Of a DNA stretch of 64,000 bases, positions 23,101 through 33,900 are shown piece after piece. Source of the stretch: Taudactylus pleione (lineage: Eukaryota > Chordata > Amphibia > Anura > Myobatrachidae). Each line of letters opens with the position of its first letter. Within the stretch, counting starts at the first letter, position 1. The notes beneath the pieces are model-generated. The model had not been told where the DNA came from, ran no database searches, and worked only from the letters and a program-made list of their open reading frames with translations. The translations under genes were made by a program, and so were the position numbers. The stretch spans positions 1,240,001 through 1,304,000 of the forward strand of contig JAUIMM010002021.1 in the NCBI GenBank assembly GCA_031769625.1. The letters are read 5' to 3'.

Positions 23101-23340
23101 ATCACCGCGGGGAGCCTCCACAGACAGTTCGGGGGGTCCCGCTCGCGGCCGCTGTTGCTCCACAGCAGCCACGCTCCCGACAACATGCTTCTCCGGCTCC
23201 CGCACCCCCGGCTGGCTGAAAGCTTCAGCCCGATTCCTCACCGGGGTACTCAGGTGCGGCTCCTCTTTTTTCCTCACCCGCTGGGCTTGAGACCCCTTCC
23301 GTAGGGGACTCTTCCCTTTCCATGCCCCAGGAGGGCGCAT
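20161..23340 (-). CDS. LINE ORF1 protein, zinc-knuckle RNA-binding (ZCCHC3-like)
   Basis: The 1059-residue protein is the likely nucleic-acid-binding partner that packages LINE RNA with ORF2p. Residues 1-120 are basic, then Gly/Ala/Glu-rich. Residues about 125-188 are charged and heptad-like, a probable coiled coil for oligomerisation. Residues about 235-480 are low-complexity, rich in Gly, Pro, Ser and Val, with degenerate GIPVSGGG-type repeats. Residues about 606-775 form a folded-looking region ending in VFYQGQPKTCFRCG, which resembles vertebrate ZCCHC3-like proteins. Three CCHC zinc knuckles follow: C776/C779/H784/C789, C794/C797/H802/C807 and C812/C815/H820/C825. The tail is highly charged with nuclear-localisation-like patches (about 879-889 and 925-935). 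The start is the first ATG after an in-frame TGA 57 bp upstream. The stop is TAA, and ORF2 begins 42 bp downstream in the same frame. The length exceeds what I recall for Tx1 ORF1 (about 700 aa), mainly because of the low-complexity insert. Confidence 0.92.
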   Translation of the reverse strand: MRPPGAWKGKSPLRKGSQAQRVRKKEEPHLSTPVRNRAEAFSQPGVREPEKHVVGSVAAVEQQRPRAGPPELSVEAPRGDVTMGRAEASGAGAPPDSEEGGAEDPMCLAVEEDGEASLGSDEEDYVAQLCLEEAVAEAKRLNTKISYIKKKRNKAHTWEKPRLRGELVELQDTLDRVKERIRLLRQASQCPEDPSGFPANPALEGLTPTQPSENPLLTAIKIMEETEKLPERVSGVPGDMAGVPRQSGDVAEDLSIRNDDAAGIPVSGGGIPGVPVSSGGMPVSGGGGISCIQGPDGSERMECSAGARSLEPETEEGIAVKRQGAGIPVSSGDGIPGVFVSSSTAAKSGEAELPGIGDSVCSDGKSTSAGAGSREPETAKGGAVNRQVGGGVGDPRGAAEDFARSVESVPASLGDVSQGPDTSAETLVGRQGRPVRTGEGRTSRAQRGEEAVPPIGPADSVCTSGPGAATGAAEDASKEGTEVAVSRKRGVLAQGMLSLEKERLQPKERALLNIMYGELETPARVKAALELINKEQARKMMGGKGVNEGASVSGIHDSGNGQKVNGNDLGNEQNINKNKVSYAGALAGGRSEARKFFSRTEHDTGVKRRNVIQFKWEGEEEVPSKEHFLTMLFSLGVSAVDLFACIHPIRSKDFDVSFQSNYGMQRLWSKWSSAKGNKPYDDYSAKLMSRQDVVKLTVLVRNESIPENDIKYWLSRHCEVLSGLVKVDYTKGVWGGAYTIQVRLLSTAFGMNHLPSATYIGRDRIQVFYQGQPKTCFRCGDTRHLSGDCGVIKCTLCGGMGHTSRMCNRVRCNLCGQEGHPYSRCPEADVREKDDSGEEEEGRGRKERGSVEVQEGHVTRWRVAEERKEVENREDGFQKVKNKNKKKRKGGEELILVNRFDALTTDEEEDGEIMRQRGELVFAPRVARRRAARKKDREGESGSSKRRKEEKGEMGQGKEGKTIEDPQDLEWDEMGTELQGDIRRRRSRVEEKEGEDAPPQNEGEMEVIGIDPSVEVPQGSVIPKPPDPGGRGVVVCIGDGDGGGARVEGVGEGDPPGQK

Positions 23341-23435
23341 CCTTCCTGGGGGAAGCCCGCAGAACAGCTGGCTGGAAACGTCACACTGTACTGGAAGTCA
23401 GGAGCTCCTCCTCCACACGTCCTGCCGCCAGGGAT
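23341..23435 (-). other. LINE 5' UTR, about 95 bp
   Basis: This is the sequence between the 5' junction with satellite and the ORF1 start codon. It is GC-rich and contains an in-frame TGA (23398-23400 on the minus strand), which limits how far ORF1 could extend upstream and supports the ATG at 23340. It is short for a LINE 5' UTR. Either the promoter is compact, or the element is slightly 5'-truncated just upstream of ORF1. Confidence 0.75.
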
Positions 23436-24912
23436 TCAGCACATCCAGTGAAATTTTGAGCTGTCTGTGTTTGCTACAAGAGGAGATATCACAAAGTATG
23501 CGCTTTTGTTATTTCCATTGCTTTCAATGCATTTTGGCCTAAAACGTGCATTTGCTGTTTTCTCTTAAACGCAACGTGGGAGAAAAACCATTTCACATCA
23601 CATTTGTGGGTCTTGGTCTTCAACACATCTAGTGAAATTTTGAGCTGTCTGTGTTTGCTACAAGAGGAGATATCACAAAGTATGCGCTTTTGTTATTTCC
23701 ATTGCTTTCAATGCATTTTGGCCTAAAACTTGCATTTGCTGTTTTCTCTTAAATGCAACATGGGAGAAAAACCATTTCACATCAGATTTGTGGGTTTTGG
23801 TCTTCAACACATCCAGTGAAATTTTGAGCTGTCTGTGTTTGCTACAAGAGGAGATAACACAAAGTATGCGCTTTTGTTGTTTCCATTGCGTTCAATGCAT
23901 TTTGGCCTAAAACGTGCATTTGCTGTTTTCTCTTAAACGCAACATGGGAGAAAAACCATTTCACATCACATTTGTGGGTCTTGGTCTTCAACACATCCAG
24001 TGAAATTTTGAGCTGTCTGTGTTTGCTACAAGAGGAGATATCACAAAGTATGCGCTTTTGTTATTTCCATTGCTTTCAATGTATTTTGGCCTAAAACTTG
24101 CATTTGCTGTTTTCTCTTAAACGCAACATGGGAGAAAAACCATTTCACATCACATTTGTGGGTTTTGGTCTTCAACACATCCAGTGAAATTTTGAGCTGT
24201 CTGTGTTTGCTACAAGAGGAGATATCACAAAGTATGCGCTTTTGTTGTTTCCATTGCTTTCAAAGCATTTTGGCCTCAAACGTGCATTTGCTGTTTTCTC
24301 TTAAACGCAACATGGGAGAAAAACCATTTCACATCACATTTGTGGGGTTTGGTCTTCAACACATCCAGTGAAATTTTGAGCTGTCTGTGTTTGCTACAAG
24401 AGGAGATATCACAAAGTATGCGCTTTTGTTATTTCCATTGCTTTCAATGTATTTTGGCCTAAAACTTGCATTTGCTGTTTTCTCTTAAACGCAACATGGG
24501 AGAAAAACCATTTCACATCACATTTGTGGGTCTTGGTCTTCAACACATCCAGTGAAATTTTGAGCTGTCTGTGTTTGCTACAAGAGGAGATATCACAAAG
24601 TATGCGCTTTTCTTGTTTCCATTGCTTTCAAAGCATTTTGGCCTAAAACGTGCATTTGCTGTTTTCTCTTAAACGCAACATGGGAGAAAAACCATTTCAC
24701 ATCACATTTGTGGGTCTTGGTCTTCAACACATCCAGTGAAATTTTGAGCTGTCTGTGTTTGCTACAAGAGGAGATATCACAAAGTATGCGCTTTTGTTGT
24801 TTTCATTGCTTTCAATGCATTTTGGCCTAAAACGTGCATTTGCTGTTTTCTCTTAAACGCAACATGGGAGAAAAACCATTTCACATCACATTTGTGGGTC
24901 TTGGTCTTCAAC

Positions 24913-27900
24913 ACATCTAGTGAAATTTTGAGCTGTCTGTGTTTGCTACAAGAGGAGATATCACAAAGTATGCGCTTTTGTTATTTCCATTGCTTTCAAT
25001 GCATTTTGGCCTAAAACTTGCATTTGCTGTTTTCTCTTAAATGCAACATGGGAGAAAAACCATTTCACATCAGATTTGTGGGTTTTGGTCTTCAACACAT
25101 CCAGTGAAATTTTGAGCTGTCTGTGTTTGCTACAAGAGGAGATAACACAAAGTATGCGCTTTTGTTGTTTCCATTGCTTTCAATGCATTTTGGCCTAAAA
25201 CGTGCATTTGCTGTTTTCTCTTAAACGCAACATGGGAGAAAAACCATTTCACATCACATTTGTGGGTCTTGGTCTTCAACACATCCAGTGAAATTTTGAG
25301 CTGTCTGTGTTTGCTACAAGAGGAGATATCACAAAGTATGCACTTTTGTTGTTTTCATTGCTTTCAATGCATTTTGGCCTAAAACGTGCATTTGCTGTTT
25401 TCTCTTAAACGCAACATGGGAGAAAAACCATTTCACATCACATTTGTGGGTCTTGGTCTTCAACACATCCAGTGAAATTTTGAGCTGTCTGTGTTTGCTA
25501 CAAGAGGAGATATCACAAAGTATGCGCTTTAGTTATTTCCATTGCTTTCAATGTATTTTGGCCTAAAACTTGCATTTGCTGTTTTCTCTTAAACGCAACA
25601 CGGGAGAAAAACCATTTCACATCACATTTGTGGGTTTTGGTCTTCAACACATCCAGTGAAATTTTGAGCTGTCTGTGTTTGCTACAAGAGGAGATAACAC
25701 AAAGTATGCACTTTTGTGTTTCCATTGCTTTCAATGCATTTTGGCCTCAAACGTGCATTTGCTGTTTTCTCTTAAACGCAACATGGGAGAAAAACCATTT
25801 CACATCACATTTGTGGGTTTTGGTCTTCAACACATCCAGTGAAATTTTGAGCTGTCTGTGTTTGCTACAAGAGGAGATATCACAAAGTATGCGCTTTTGT
25901 TGTTTCCATTGCTTTCAAAGCATTTTGGCCTCAAACGTGCAATTGCTGTTTTCTCTTAAACGCAACATGGGAGAAAAACCATTTCACATCACATTTGTGG
26001 GTTTTGGTCTTCAACACATCCAGTGAAATTTTGAGCTGTCTGTGTTTGCTACAAGAGGAGATATCACAAAGTATGCGCTTTTGTTATTTCCATTGCTTTC
26101 AATGTATTTTGGCCTAAAACTTGCATTTGCTGTTTTCTCTTAAACGCAACATGGGAGAAAAACCATTTCACATCACATTTGTGGGTCTTGGTCTTCAACA
26201 CATCCAGTGAAATTTTGAGCTGTCTGTGTTTGCTACAAGAGGAGATATCACAAAGTATGCGCTTTTGTTGTTTTCATTGCTTTCAATGCATTTTGGCCTA
26301 AAACGTGCATTTGCTGTTTTCTCTTAAACGCAACATGGGAGAAAAACCATTTCACATCACATTTGTGGGTCTTGGTCTTCAACACATCCAGTGAAATTTT
26401 GAGCTGTCTGTGTTTGCTACAAGAGGAGATATCACAAAGTATGCGCTTTTGTTATTTCCATTGCTTTCAATGCATTTTGGCCTAAAACTTGCATTTGCTG
26501 TTTTCTCTTAAATGCAACATGGGAGAAAAACCATTTCACATCAGATTTGTGGGTTTTGGTCTTCAACACATCCAGTGAAATTTTGAGCTGTCTGTGTTTG
26601 CTACAAGAGGAGATAACACAAAGTATGCGCTTTTGTTGTTTCCATTGCTTTCAATGCATTTTGGCCTAAAACGTGCATTTGCTGTTTTCTCTTAAACGCA
26701 ACATGGGAGAAAAACCATTTCACATCACATTTGTGGGTCTTGGTCTTCAACACATCCAGTGAAATTTTGAGCTGTCTGTGTTTGCTACAAGAGGAGATAT
26801 CACAAAGTATGCACTTTTGTTGTTTTCATTGCTTTCAATGCATTTTGGCCTAAAACGTGCATTTGCTGTTTTCTCTTAAATGCAACATGGGAGAAAAACC
26901 ATTTCACATCACATTTGTGGGTCTTGGTCTTCAACACATCCAGTGAAATTTTGAGCTGTCTGTGTTTGCTACAAGAGAAGATATCACAAAGTATGCGCTT
27001 TTGTTATTTCCATTGCTTTCAATGCATTTTGGCCTAAAACATGCATTTGCTGTTTTCTCTTAAACGCAACATGGGAGAAAAACCATTTCACATCACATTT
27101 GTGGGTTTTGGTCTTCAACACATCCAGTGAAATTTTGAGCTGTCTGTGTTTGCTACAAGAGGAGATAACGCAAAGTATGCGCTTTTGTGTTTCCATTGCT
27201 TTCAATGCATTTTGGCCTCAAACGTGCATTTGCTGTTTTCTCTTAAACGCAACATGGGAGAAAAACCATTTCACATCACATTTGTGGGTCTTTGTCTTCA
27301 ACACATCCAGTGAAATTTTGAGCTGTCTGTGTTTGCTACAAGAGGAGATAATGCAAAGTATGCGCTTTTGTGTTTCCATTGCTTTCAATGCATTTTGGCC
27401 TCAAACGTGCATTTGCTGTTTTCTCTTAAACGCAAAATGGGAGAAAAACCATTTCACATCACATTTGTGGGTCTTGGTCTTCAACACATCCAGTGAAATT
27501 TTGAGCTGTCTGTGTTTGCTACAAGAGGAGATATCACAAAGTATGCGCTTTTGTTGTTTCCATTGCTTTCAATGCATTTTGGCCTAAAACGTGCATTTGC
27601 TGTTTTCTCTTAAACGCAACATGGGAGAAAAACCATTTCACATCACATTTGTGGGTCTTGGTCTTCAACACATCCAGTGAAATTTTGAGCTGTCTGTGTT
27701 TGCTACAAGAGGAGATATCACAAAGTATGCAATTTTGTTGTTTTCATTGCTTTCAATGCATTTTGGCCTAAAACGTGCATTTGCTGTTTTCTCTTAAACG
27801 CAACATGGGAGAAAAACCATTTCACATCACATTTGTGGGTCTTCGTCTTCAACACATCCAGTGAAATTTTGAGCTGTCTGTGTTTGCTACAAGAGAAGAT

Positions 27901-30900
27901 ATCACAAAGTATGCGCTTTTGTTATTTCCATTGCTTTCAATGCATTTTGGCCTAAAACTTGCATTTGCTGTTTTCTCTTAAACGCAACATGGGAGAAAAA
28001 CCATTTCACATCACATTTGTGGGTCTTGGTCTTCAACACATCCAGTGAAATTTTGAGCTGTCTGTGTTTGCTACAAGAGAAGATATCACAAAGTATGCGC
28101 TTTTGTTATTTCCATTGCTTTCAATGCATTTTGGCCTAAAACTTGCATTTGCTGTTTTCTCTTAAACGCAACATGGGAGAAAAACCATTTCACATCACAT
28201 TTGTGGGTCTTGGTCTTCAACACATCCAGTGAAATTTTGAGCTGTCTGTGTTTGCTACAAGAGGAGATATCACAAAGTATGCGCTTTTGTTGTTTCCATT
28301 GCTTTCAAAGCATTTTGGCCTAAAACGTGCATTTGCTGTTTTCTCTTAAACGCAACATGGGAGAAAAACCATTTCACATCACATTTGTGGGTTTTGGTCT
28401 TCAACACATCCAGTGAAATTTTGAGCTGTCTGTGTTTGCTACAAGAGGAGATATCACAAAGTATGCGCTTTTGTTATTTCCATTGCTTTCAATGTATTTT
28501 GGCCTAAAACTTGCATTTGCTGTTTTCTCTTAAACGCAACATGGGAGAAAAACCATTTCACATCACATTTGTGGGTTTTGGTCTTCAACACATCCAGTGA
28601 AATTTTGAGCTGTCTGTGTTTGCTACAAGAGGAGATAACACAAAGTATGCGCTTTTGTGTTTCCATTGCTTTCAATGCATTTTGGCCTCAAACGTGCATT
28701 TGCTGTTTTCTCTTAAACGCAACATGGGAGAAAAACCATTTCACATCACATTTGTGGGTCTTGGTCTTCAACACATCCAGTGAAATTTTGAGCTGTCTGT
28801 GTTTGCTACAAGAGGAGATATCACAAAGTATGCGCTTTTGTTATTTCCATTGCTTTCAATGCATTTTGGCCTAAAACTTGCATTTGCTGTTTTCTCTTAA
28901 ACGCAACATGGGAGAAAAACCATTTCACATCACATTTGTGGGTTTTGGTCTTCAACACATCCAGTGAAATTTTGAGCTGTCTGTGTTTGCTACAAGAGGA
29001 GATAACACAAAGTATGCGCTTTTGTGTTTCCATTGCTTTCAATGCATTTTGGCCTCAAACGTGCATTTGCTGTTTTCTCTTAAACGCAACATGGGAGAAA
29101 AACCATTTCACATCACATTTGTGGGTCTTGGTCTTCAACACATCCAGTGAAATTTTGAGCTGTCTGTGTTTGCTACAAGAGGAGATATCACAAAGTATGC
29201 GCTATTGTTATTTCCATTGCTTTCAATGCATTTTGGCCTAAAACTTGCATTTGCTGTTTTCTCTTAAACGCAACATGGGAGAAAAACCATTTCACATCAC
29301 ATTTCTGGGTCTTGGTCTTCAACACATCCAGTGAAATTTTGAGCTGTCTGTGTTTGCTACAAGAGGAGATATCACAAAGTATGCTCTTTTGTGTTTCCAT
29401 TGCTTTCAATGCATTTTGGCCTCAAACGTGCATTTGCTGTTTTCTCTTAAACACAACATGGGAGAAAAACCATTTCACATCACATTTGTGGGTCTTGGTC
29501 TTCAACACATCCAGTGAAATTTTGAGCTGTCTGTGTTTGCTACAAGAGGAGATATCACAAAGTATGCGCTTTTGTTGTTTTCATTGCTTTCAATGCATTT
29601 TGGCCTAAAACGTGCATTTGCTGTTTTCTCTTAAACGCAACATGGGAGAAAAACCATTTCACATCACATTTGTGGGTCTTGGTCTTCAACACATCCAGTG
29701 AAATTTTGAGCTGTCTGTGTTTGCTACAAGAGGAGATAACACAAAGTATGCGCTTTTGTGTTTCCATTGCTTTCAATGCATTTTGGCCTCAAACGTGCAT
29801 TTGCTGTTTTCTCTTAAACGCAACATGGGAGAAAAACCATTTCACATCACATTTGTGGGTCTTGGTCTTCAACACATCCAGTGAAATTTTGAGCTGTCTG
29901 TGTTTGCTACAAGAGGAGATATCACAAAGTATGCGCTTTTGTTGTTTTCATTGCTTTCAATGCATTTTGGCCTAAAACGTGCATTTGCTGTTTTCTCTTA
30001 AACGCAACTTGGGAGAAAAACCATTTCACATCACATTTGTGGGTCTTGGTCTTCAACACATCCAGTGAAATTTTGAGCTGTCTGTGTTTGCTACAAGAGG
30101 AGATATCACAAACTATGCGCTTTTGTTGTTTTCATTGCTTTCAATGCATTTTGGCCTAAAACGTGCATTTGCTGTTTTCTCTTAAACGCAACATGGGAGA
30201 AAAACCATTTCACATCACATTTGTGGGTCTTGGTCTTCAACACATCCAGTGAAATTTTGAGCTGTCTGTGTTTGCTACAAGAGGAGATATCACAAAGTAT
30301 GCACTTTTGTTATTTCCATTGCTTTCAATGTATTTTGGCCTAAAACTTGCATTTGCTGTTTTCTCTTAAACGCAACATGGGAGAAAAACCATTTCACATC
30401 ACATTTGTGGATTTTGGTCTTCAACACATCCAGTGAAATTTTGAGCTGTCTGTGTTTGCTACAAGAGGAGATATCACAAAGTATGCGCTTTTGTTGTTTC
30501 CATTGCTTTCAAAGCATTTTGGCCTCAAACGTGCATTTGCTGTTTTCTCTTAAACGCAACATGGGAGAAAAACCATTTCACATCACATTTGTGGGGTTTG
30601 GTCTTCAACACATCCAGTGAAATTTTGAGCTGTCTGTGTTTGCTACAAGAGGAGATATCACAAAGTATGCGCTTTTGTTATTTCCATTGCTTTCAATGTA
30701 TTTTGGCCTAAAACTTGCATTTGCTGTTTTCTCTTAAACGCAACATGGGAGAAAAACCATTTCACATCACATTTGTTGGTCTTGGTCTTCAACACATCCA
30801 GTGAAATTTTGAGCTGTCTGTGTTTGCTACAAGAGGAGATATCACAAAGTATGCGCTTTTCTTGTTTCCATTGCTTTCAAAGCATTTTGGCCTAAAACGT

Positions 30901-30977
30901 GCATTTGCTGTTTTCTCTTAAACGCAACATGGGAGAAAAACCATTTCACATCACATTTGTGGGTCTTGGTCTTCAAC
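24913..30977. repeat. 33-monomer higher-order block, copy 1
   Basis: The block of 6065 bp recurs immediately downstream with the same order of monomer variants. The offset is 6065-6067 because copy 2 includes one 185-bp monomer (GCATTTTTTACC near 31067) and one extra A near 31490. I noticed only a handful of substitutions between the copies (for example near 25531, 25941, 27844, 29491 and 30411). Confidence 0.88.
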
Positions 30978-33900
30978 ACATCCAGTGAAATTTTGAGCTG
31001 TCTGTGTTTGCTACAAGAGGAGATATCACAAAGTATGCGCTTTTGTTATTTCCATTGCTTTCAATGCATTTTTTACCTAAAACTTGCATTTGCTGTTTTC
31101 TCTTAAATGCAACATGGGAGAAAAACCATTTCACATCAGATTTGTGGGTTTTGGTCTTCAACACATCCAGTGAAATTTTGAGCTGTCTGTGTTTGCTACA
31201 AGAGGAGATAACACAAAGTATGCGCTTTTGTTGTTTCCATTGCTTTCAATGCATTTTGGCCTAAAACGTGCATTTGCTGTTTTCTCTTAAACGCAACATG
31301 GGAGAAAAACCATTTCACATCACATTTGTGGGTCTTGGTCTTCAACACATCCAGTGAAATTTTGAGCTGTCTGTGTTTGCTACAAGAGGAGATATCACAA
31401 AGTATGCACTTTTGTTGTTTTCATTGCTTTCAATGCATTTTGGCCTAAAACGTGCATTTGCTGTTTTCTCTTAAACGCAACATGGGAGAAAAAACCATTT
31501 CACATCACATTTGTGGGTCTTGGTCTTCAACACATCCAGTGAAATTTTGAGCTGTCTGTGTTTGCTACAAGAGGAGATATCACAAAGTATGCGCTTTTGT
31601 TATTTCCATTGCTTTCAATGTATTTTGGCCTAAAACTTGCATTTGCTGTTTTCTCTTAAACGCAACACGGGAGAAAAACCATTTCACATCACATTTGTGG
31701 GTTTTGGTCTTCAACACATCCAGTGAAATTTTGAGCTGTCTGTGTTTGCTACAAGAGGAGATAACACAAAGTATGCACTTTTGTGTTTCCATTGCTTTCA
31801 ATGCATTTTGGCCTCAAACGTGCATTTGCTGTTTTCTCTTAAACGCAACATGGGAGAAAAACCATTTCACATCACATTTGTGGGTTTTGGTCTTCAACAC
31901 ATCCAGTGAAATTTTGAGCTGTCTGTGTTTGCTACAAGAGGAGATATCACAAAGTATGCGCTTTTGTTGTTTCCATTGCTTTCAAAGCATTTTGGCCTCA
32001 AACGTGCATTTGCTGTTTTCTCTTAAACGCAACATGGGAGAAAAACCATTTCACATCACATTTGTGGGTTTTGGTCTTCAACACATCCAGTGAAATTTTG
32101 AGCTGTCTGTGTTTGCTACAAGAGGAGATATCACAAAGTATGCGCTTTTGTTATTTCCATTGCTTTCAATGTATTTTGGCCTAAAACTTGCATTTGCTGT
32201 TTTCTCTTAAACGCAACATGGGAGAAAAACCATTTCACATCACATTTGTGGGTCTTGGTCTTCAACACATCCAGTGAAATTTTGAGCTGTCTGTGTTTGC
32301 TACAAGAGGAGATATCACAAAGTATGCGCTTTTGTTGTTTTCATTGCTTTCAATGCATTTTGGCCTAAAACGTGCATTTGCTGTTTTCTCTTAAACGCAA
32401 CATGGGAGAAAAACCATTTCACATCACATTTGTGGGTCTTGGTCTTCAACACATCCAGTGAAATTTTGAGCTGTCTGTGTTTGCTACAAGAGGAGATATC
32501 ACAAAGTATGCGCTTTTGTTATTTCCATTGCTTTCAATGCATTTTGGCCTAAAACTTGCATTTGCTGTTTTCTCTTAAATGCAACATGGGAGAAAAACCA
32601 TTTCACATCAGATTTGTGGGTTTTGGTCTTCAACACATCCAGTGAAATTTTGAGCTGTCTGTGTTTGCTACAAGAGGAGATAACACAAAGTATGCGCTTT
32701 TGTTGTTTCCATTGCTTTCAATGCATTTTGGCCTAAAACGTGCATTTGCTGTTTTCTCTTAAACGCAACATGGGAGAAAAACCATTTCACATCACATTTG
32801 TGGGTCTTGGTCTTCAACACATCCAGTGAAATTTTGAGCTGTCTGTGTTTGCTACAAGAGGAGATATCACAAAGTATGCACTTTTGTTGTTTTCATTGCT
32901 TTCAATGCATTTTGGCCTAAAACGTGCATTTGCTGTTTTCTCTTAAATGCAACATGGGAGAAAAACCATTTCACATCACATTTGTGGGTCTTGGTCTTCA
33001 ACACATCCAGTGAAATTTTGAGCTGTCTGTGTTTGCTACAAGAGAAGATATCACAAAGTATGCGCTTTTGTTATTTCCATTGCTTTCAATGCATTTTGGC
33101 CTAAAACATGCATTTGCTGTTTTCTCTTAAACGCAACATGGGAGAAAAACCATTTCACATCACATTTGTGGGTTTTGGTCTTCAACACATCCAGTGAAAT
33201 TTTGAGCTGTCTGTGTTTGCTACAAGAGGAGATAACGCAAAGTATGCGCTTTTGTGTTTCCATTGCTTTCAATGCATTTTGGCCTCAAACGTGCATTTGC
33301 TGTTTTCTCTTAAACGCAACATGGGAGAAAAACCATTTCACATCACATTTGTGGGTCTTTGTCTTCAACACATCCAGTGAAATTTTGAGCTGTCTGTGTT
33401 TGCTACAAGAGGAGATAATGCAAAGTATGCGCTTTTGTGTTTCCATTGCTTTCAATGCATTTTGGCCTCAAACGTGCATTTGCTGTTTTCTCTTAAACGC
33501 AAAATGGGAGAAAAACCATTTCACATCACATTTGTGGGTCTTGGTCTTCAACACATCCAGTGAAATTTTGAGCTGTCTGTGTTTGCTACAAGAGGAGATA
33601 TCACAAAGTATGCGCTTTTGTTGTTTCCATTGCTTTCAATGCATTTTGGCCTAAAACGTGCATTTGCTGTTTTCTCTTAAACGCAACATGGGAGAAAAAC
33701 CATTTCACATCACATTTGTGGGTCTTGGTCTTCAACACATCCAGTGAAATTTTGAGCTGTCTGTGTTTGCTACAAGAGGAGATATCACAAAGTATGCAAT
33801 TTTGTTGTTTTCATTGCTTTCAATGCATTTTGGCCTAAAACGTGCATTTGCTGTTTTCTCTTAAACGCAACATGGGAGAAAAACCATTTCACATCACATT

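Larger units (their letters stand above)
16344..23435 (-). mobile_element. Intact non-LTR retrotransposon (L1/Tx1-like LINE), 7092 bp
   Basis: The element lies on the minus strand: its 5' end is at about 23435 and its 3' end at 16344. In order it has a short 5' UTR, ORF1 (zinc-knuckle RNA-binding protein), a 42-bp spacer, ORF2 (endonuclease plus reverse transcriptase) and a 3' UTR ending in AATAAACAC. Both ORFs are uninterrupted and all catalytic motifs checked are present, so it looks recent and possibly competent. It is richer in GC than the surrounding satellite. Comparison with the uninterrupted paralogue at 39797/39798 gives the length and shows no target-site duplication. There is no poly(A) tail. 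Clade assignment to Tx1 rests on the APE endonuclease, CCHC-bearing ORF1 and general sequence style; it is from memory, not a search. Confidence 0.93.

Noticed and set aside
16344..23435. An LTR retrotransposon or retroviral origin, because of the CCHC knuckles and RT
   Set aside because: There are no LTRs, protease, RNase H or integrase motifs. The APE endonuclease precedes the RT in ORF2, and CCHC knuckles also occur in LINE ORF1 proteins.
16325..23450. Target-site duplication flanking the LINE
   Set aside because: Left TTTGGTCT and right TTCAGCAC share at most one ambiguous T. The empty paralogue shows the flanks are simply adjacent.
25580..25620. CENP-B box in the satellite monomer
   Set aside because: The closest stretch, in the AACACGGGA variant, matches only the A-x-x-CGGG half. 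The TTCG half is absent, and most monomers have ATGGG instead.
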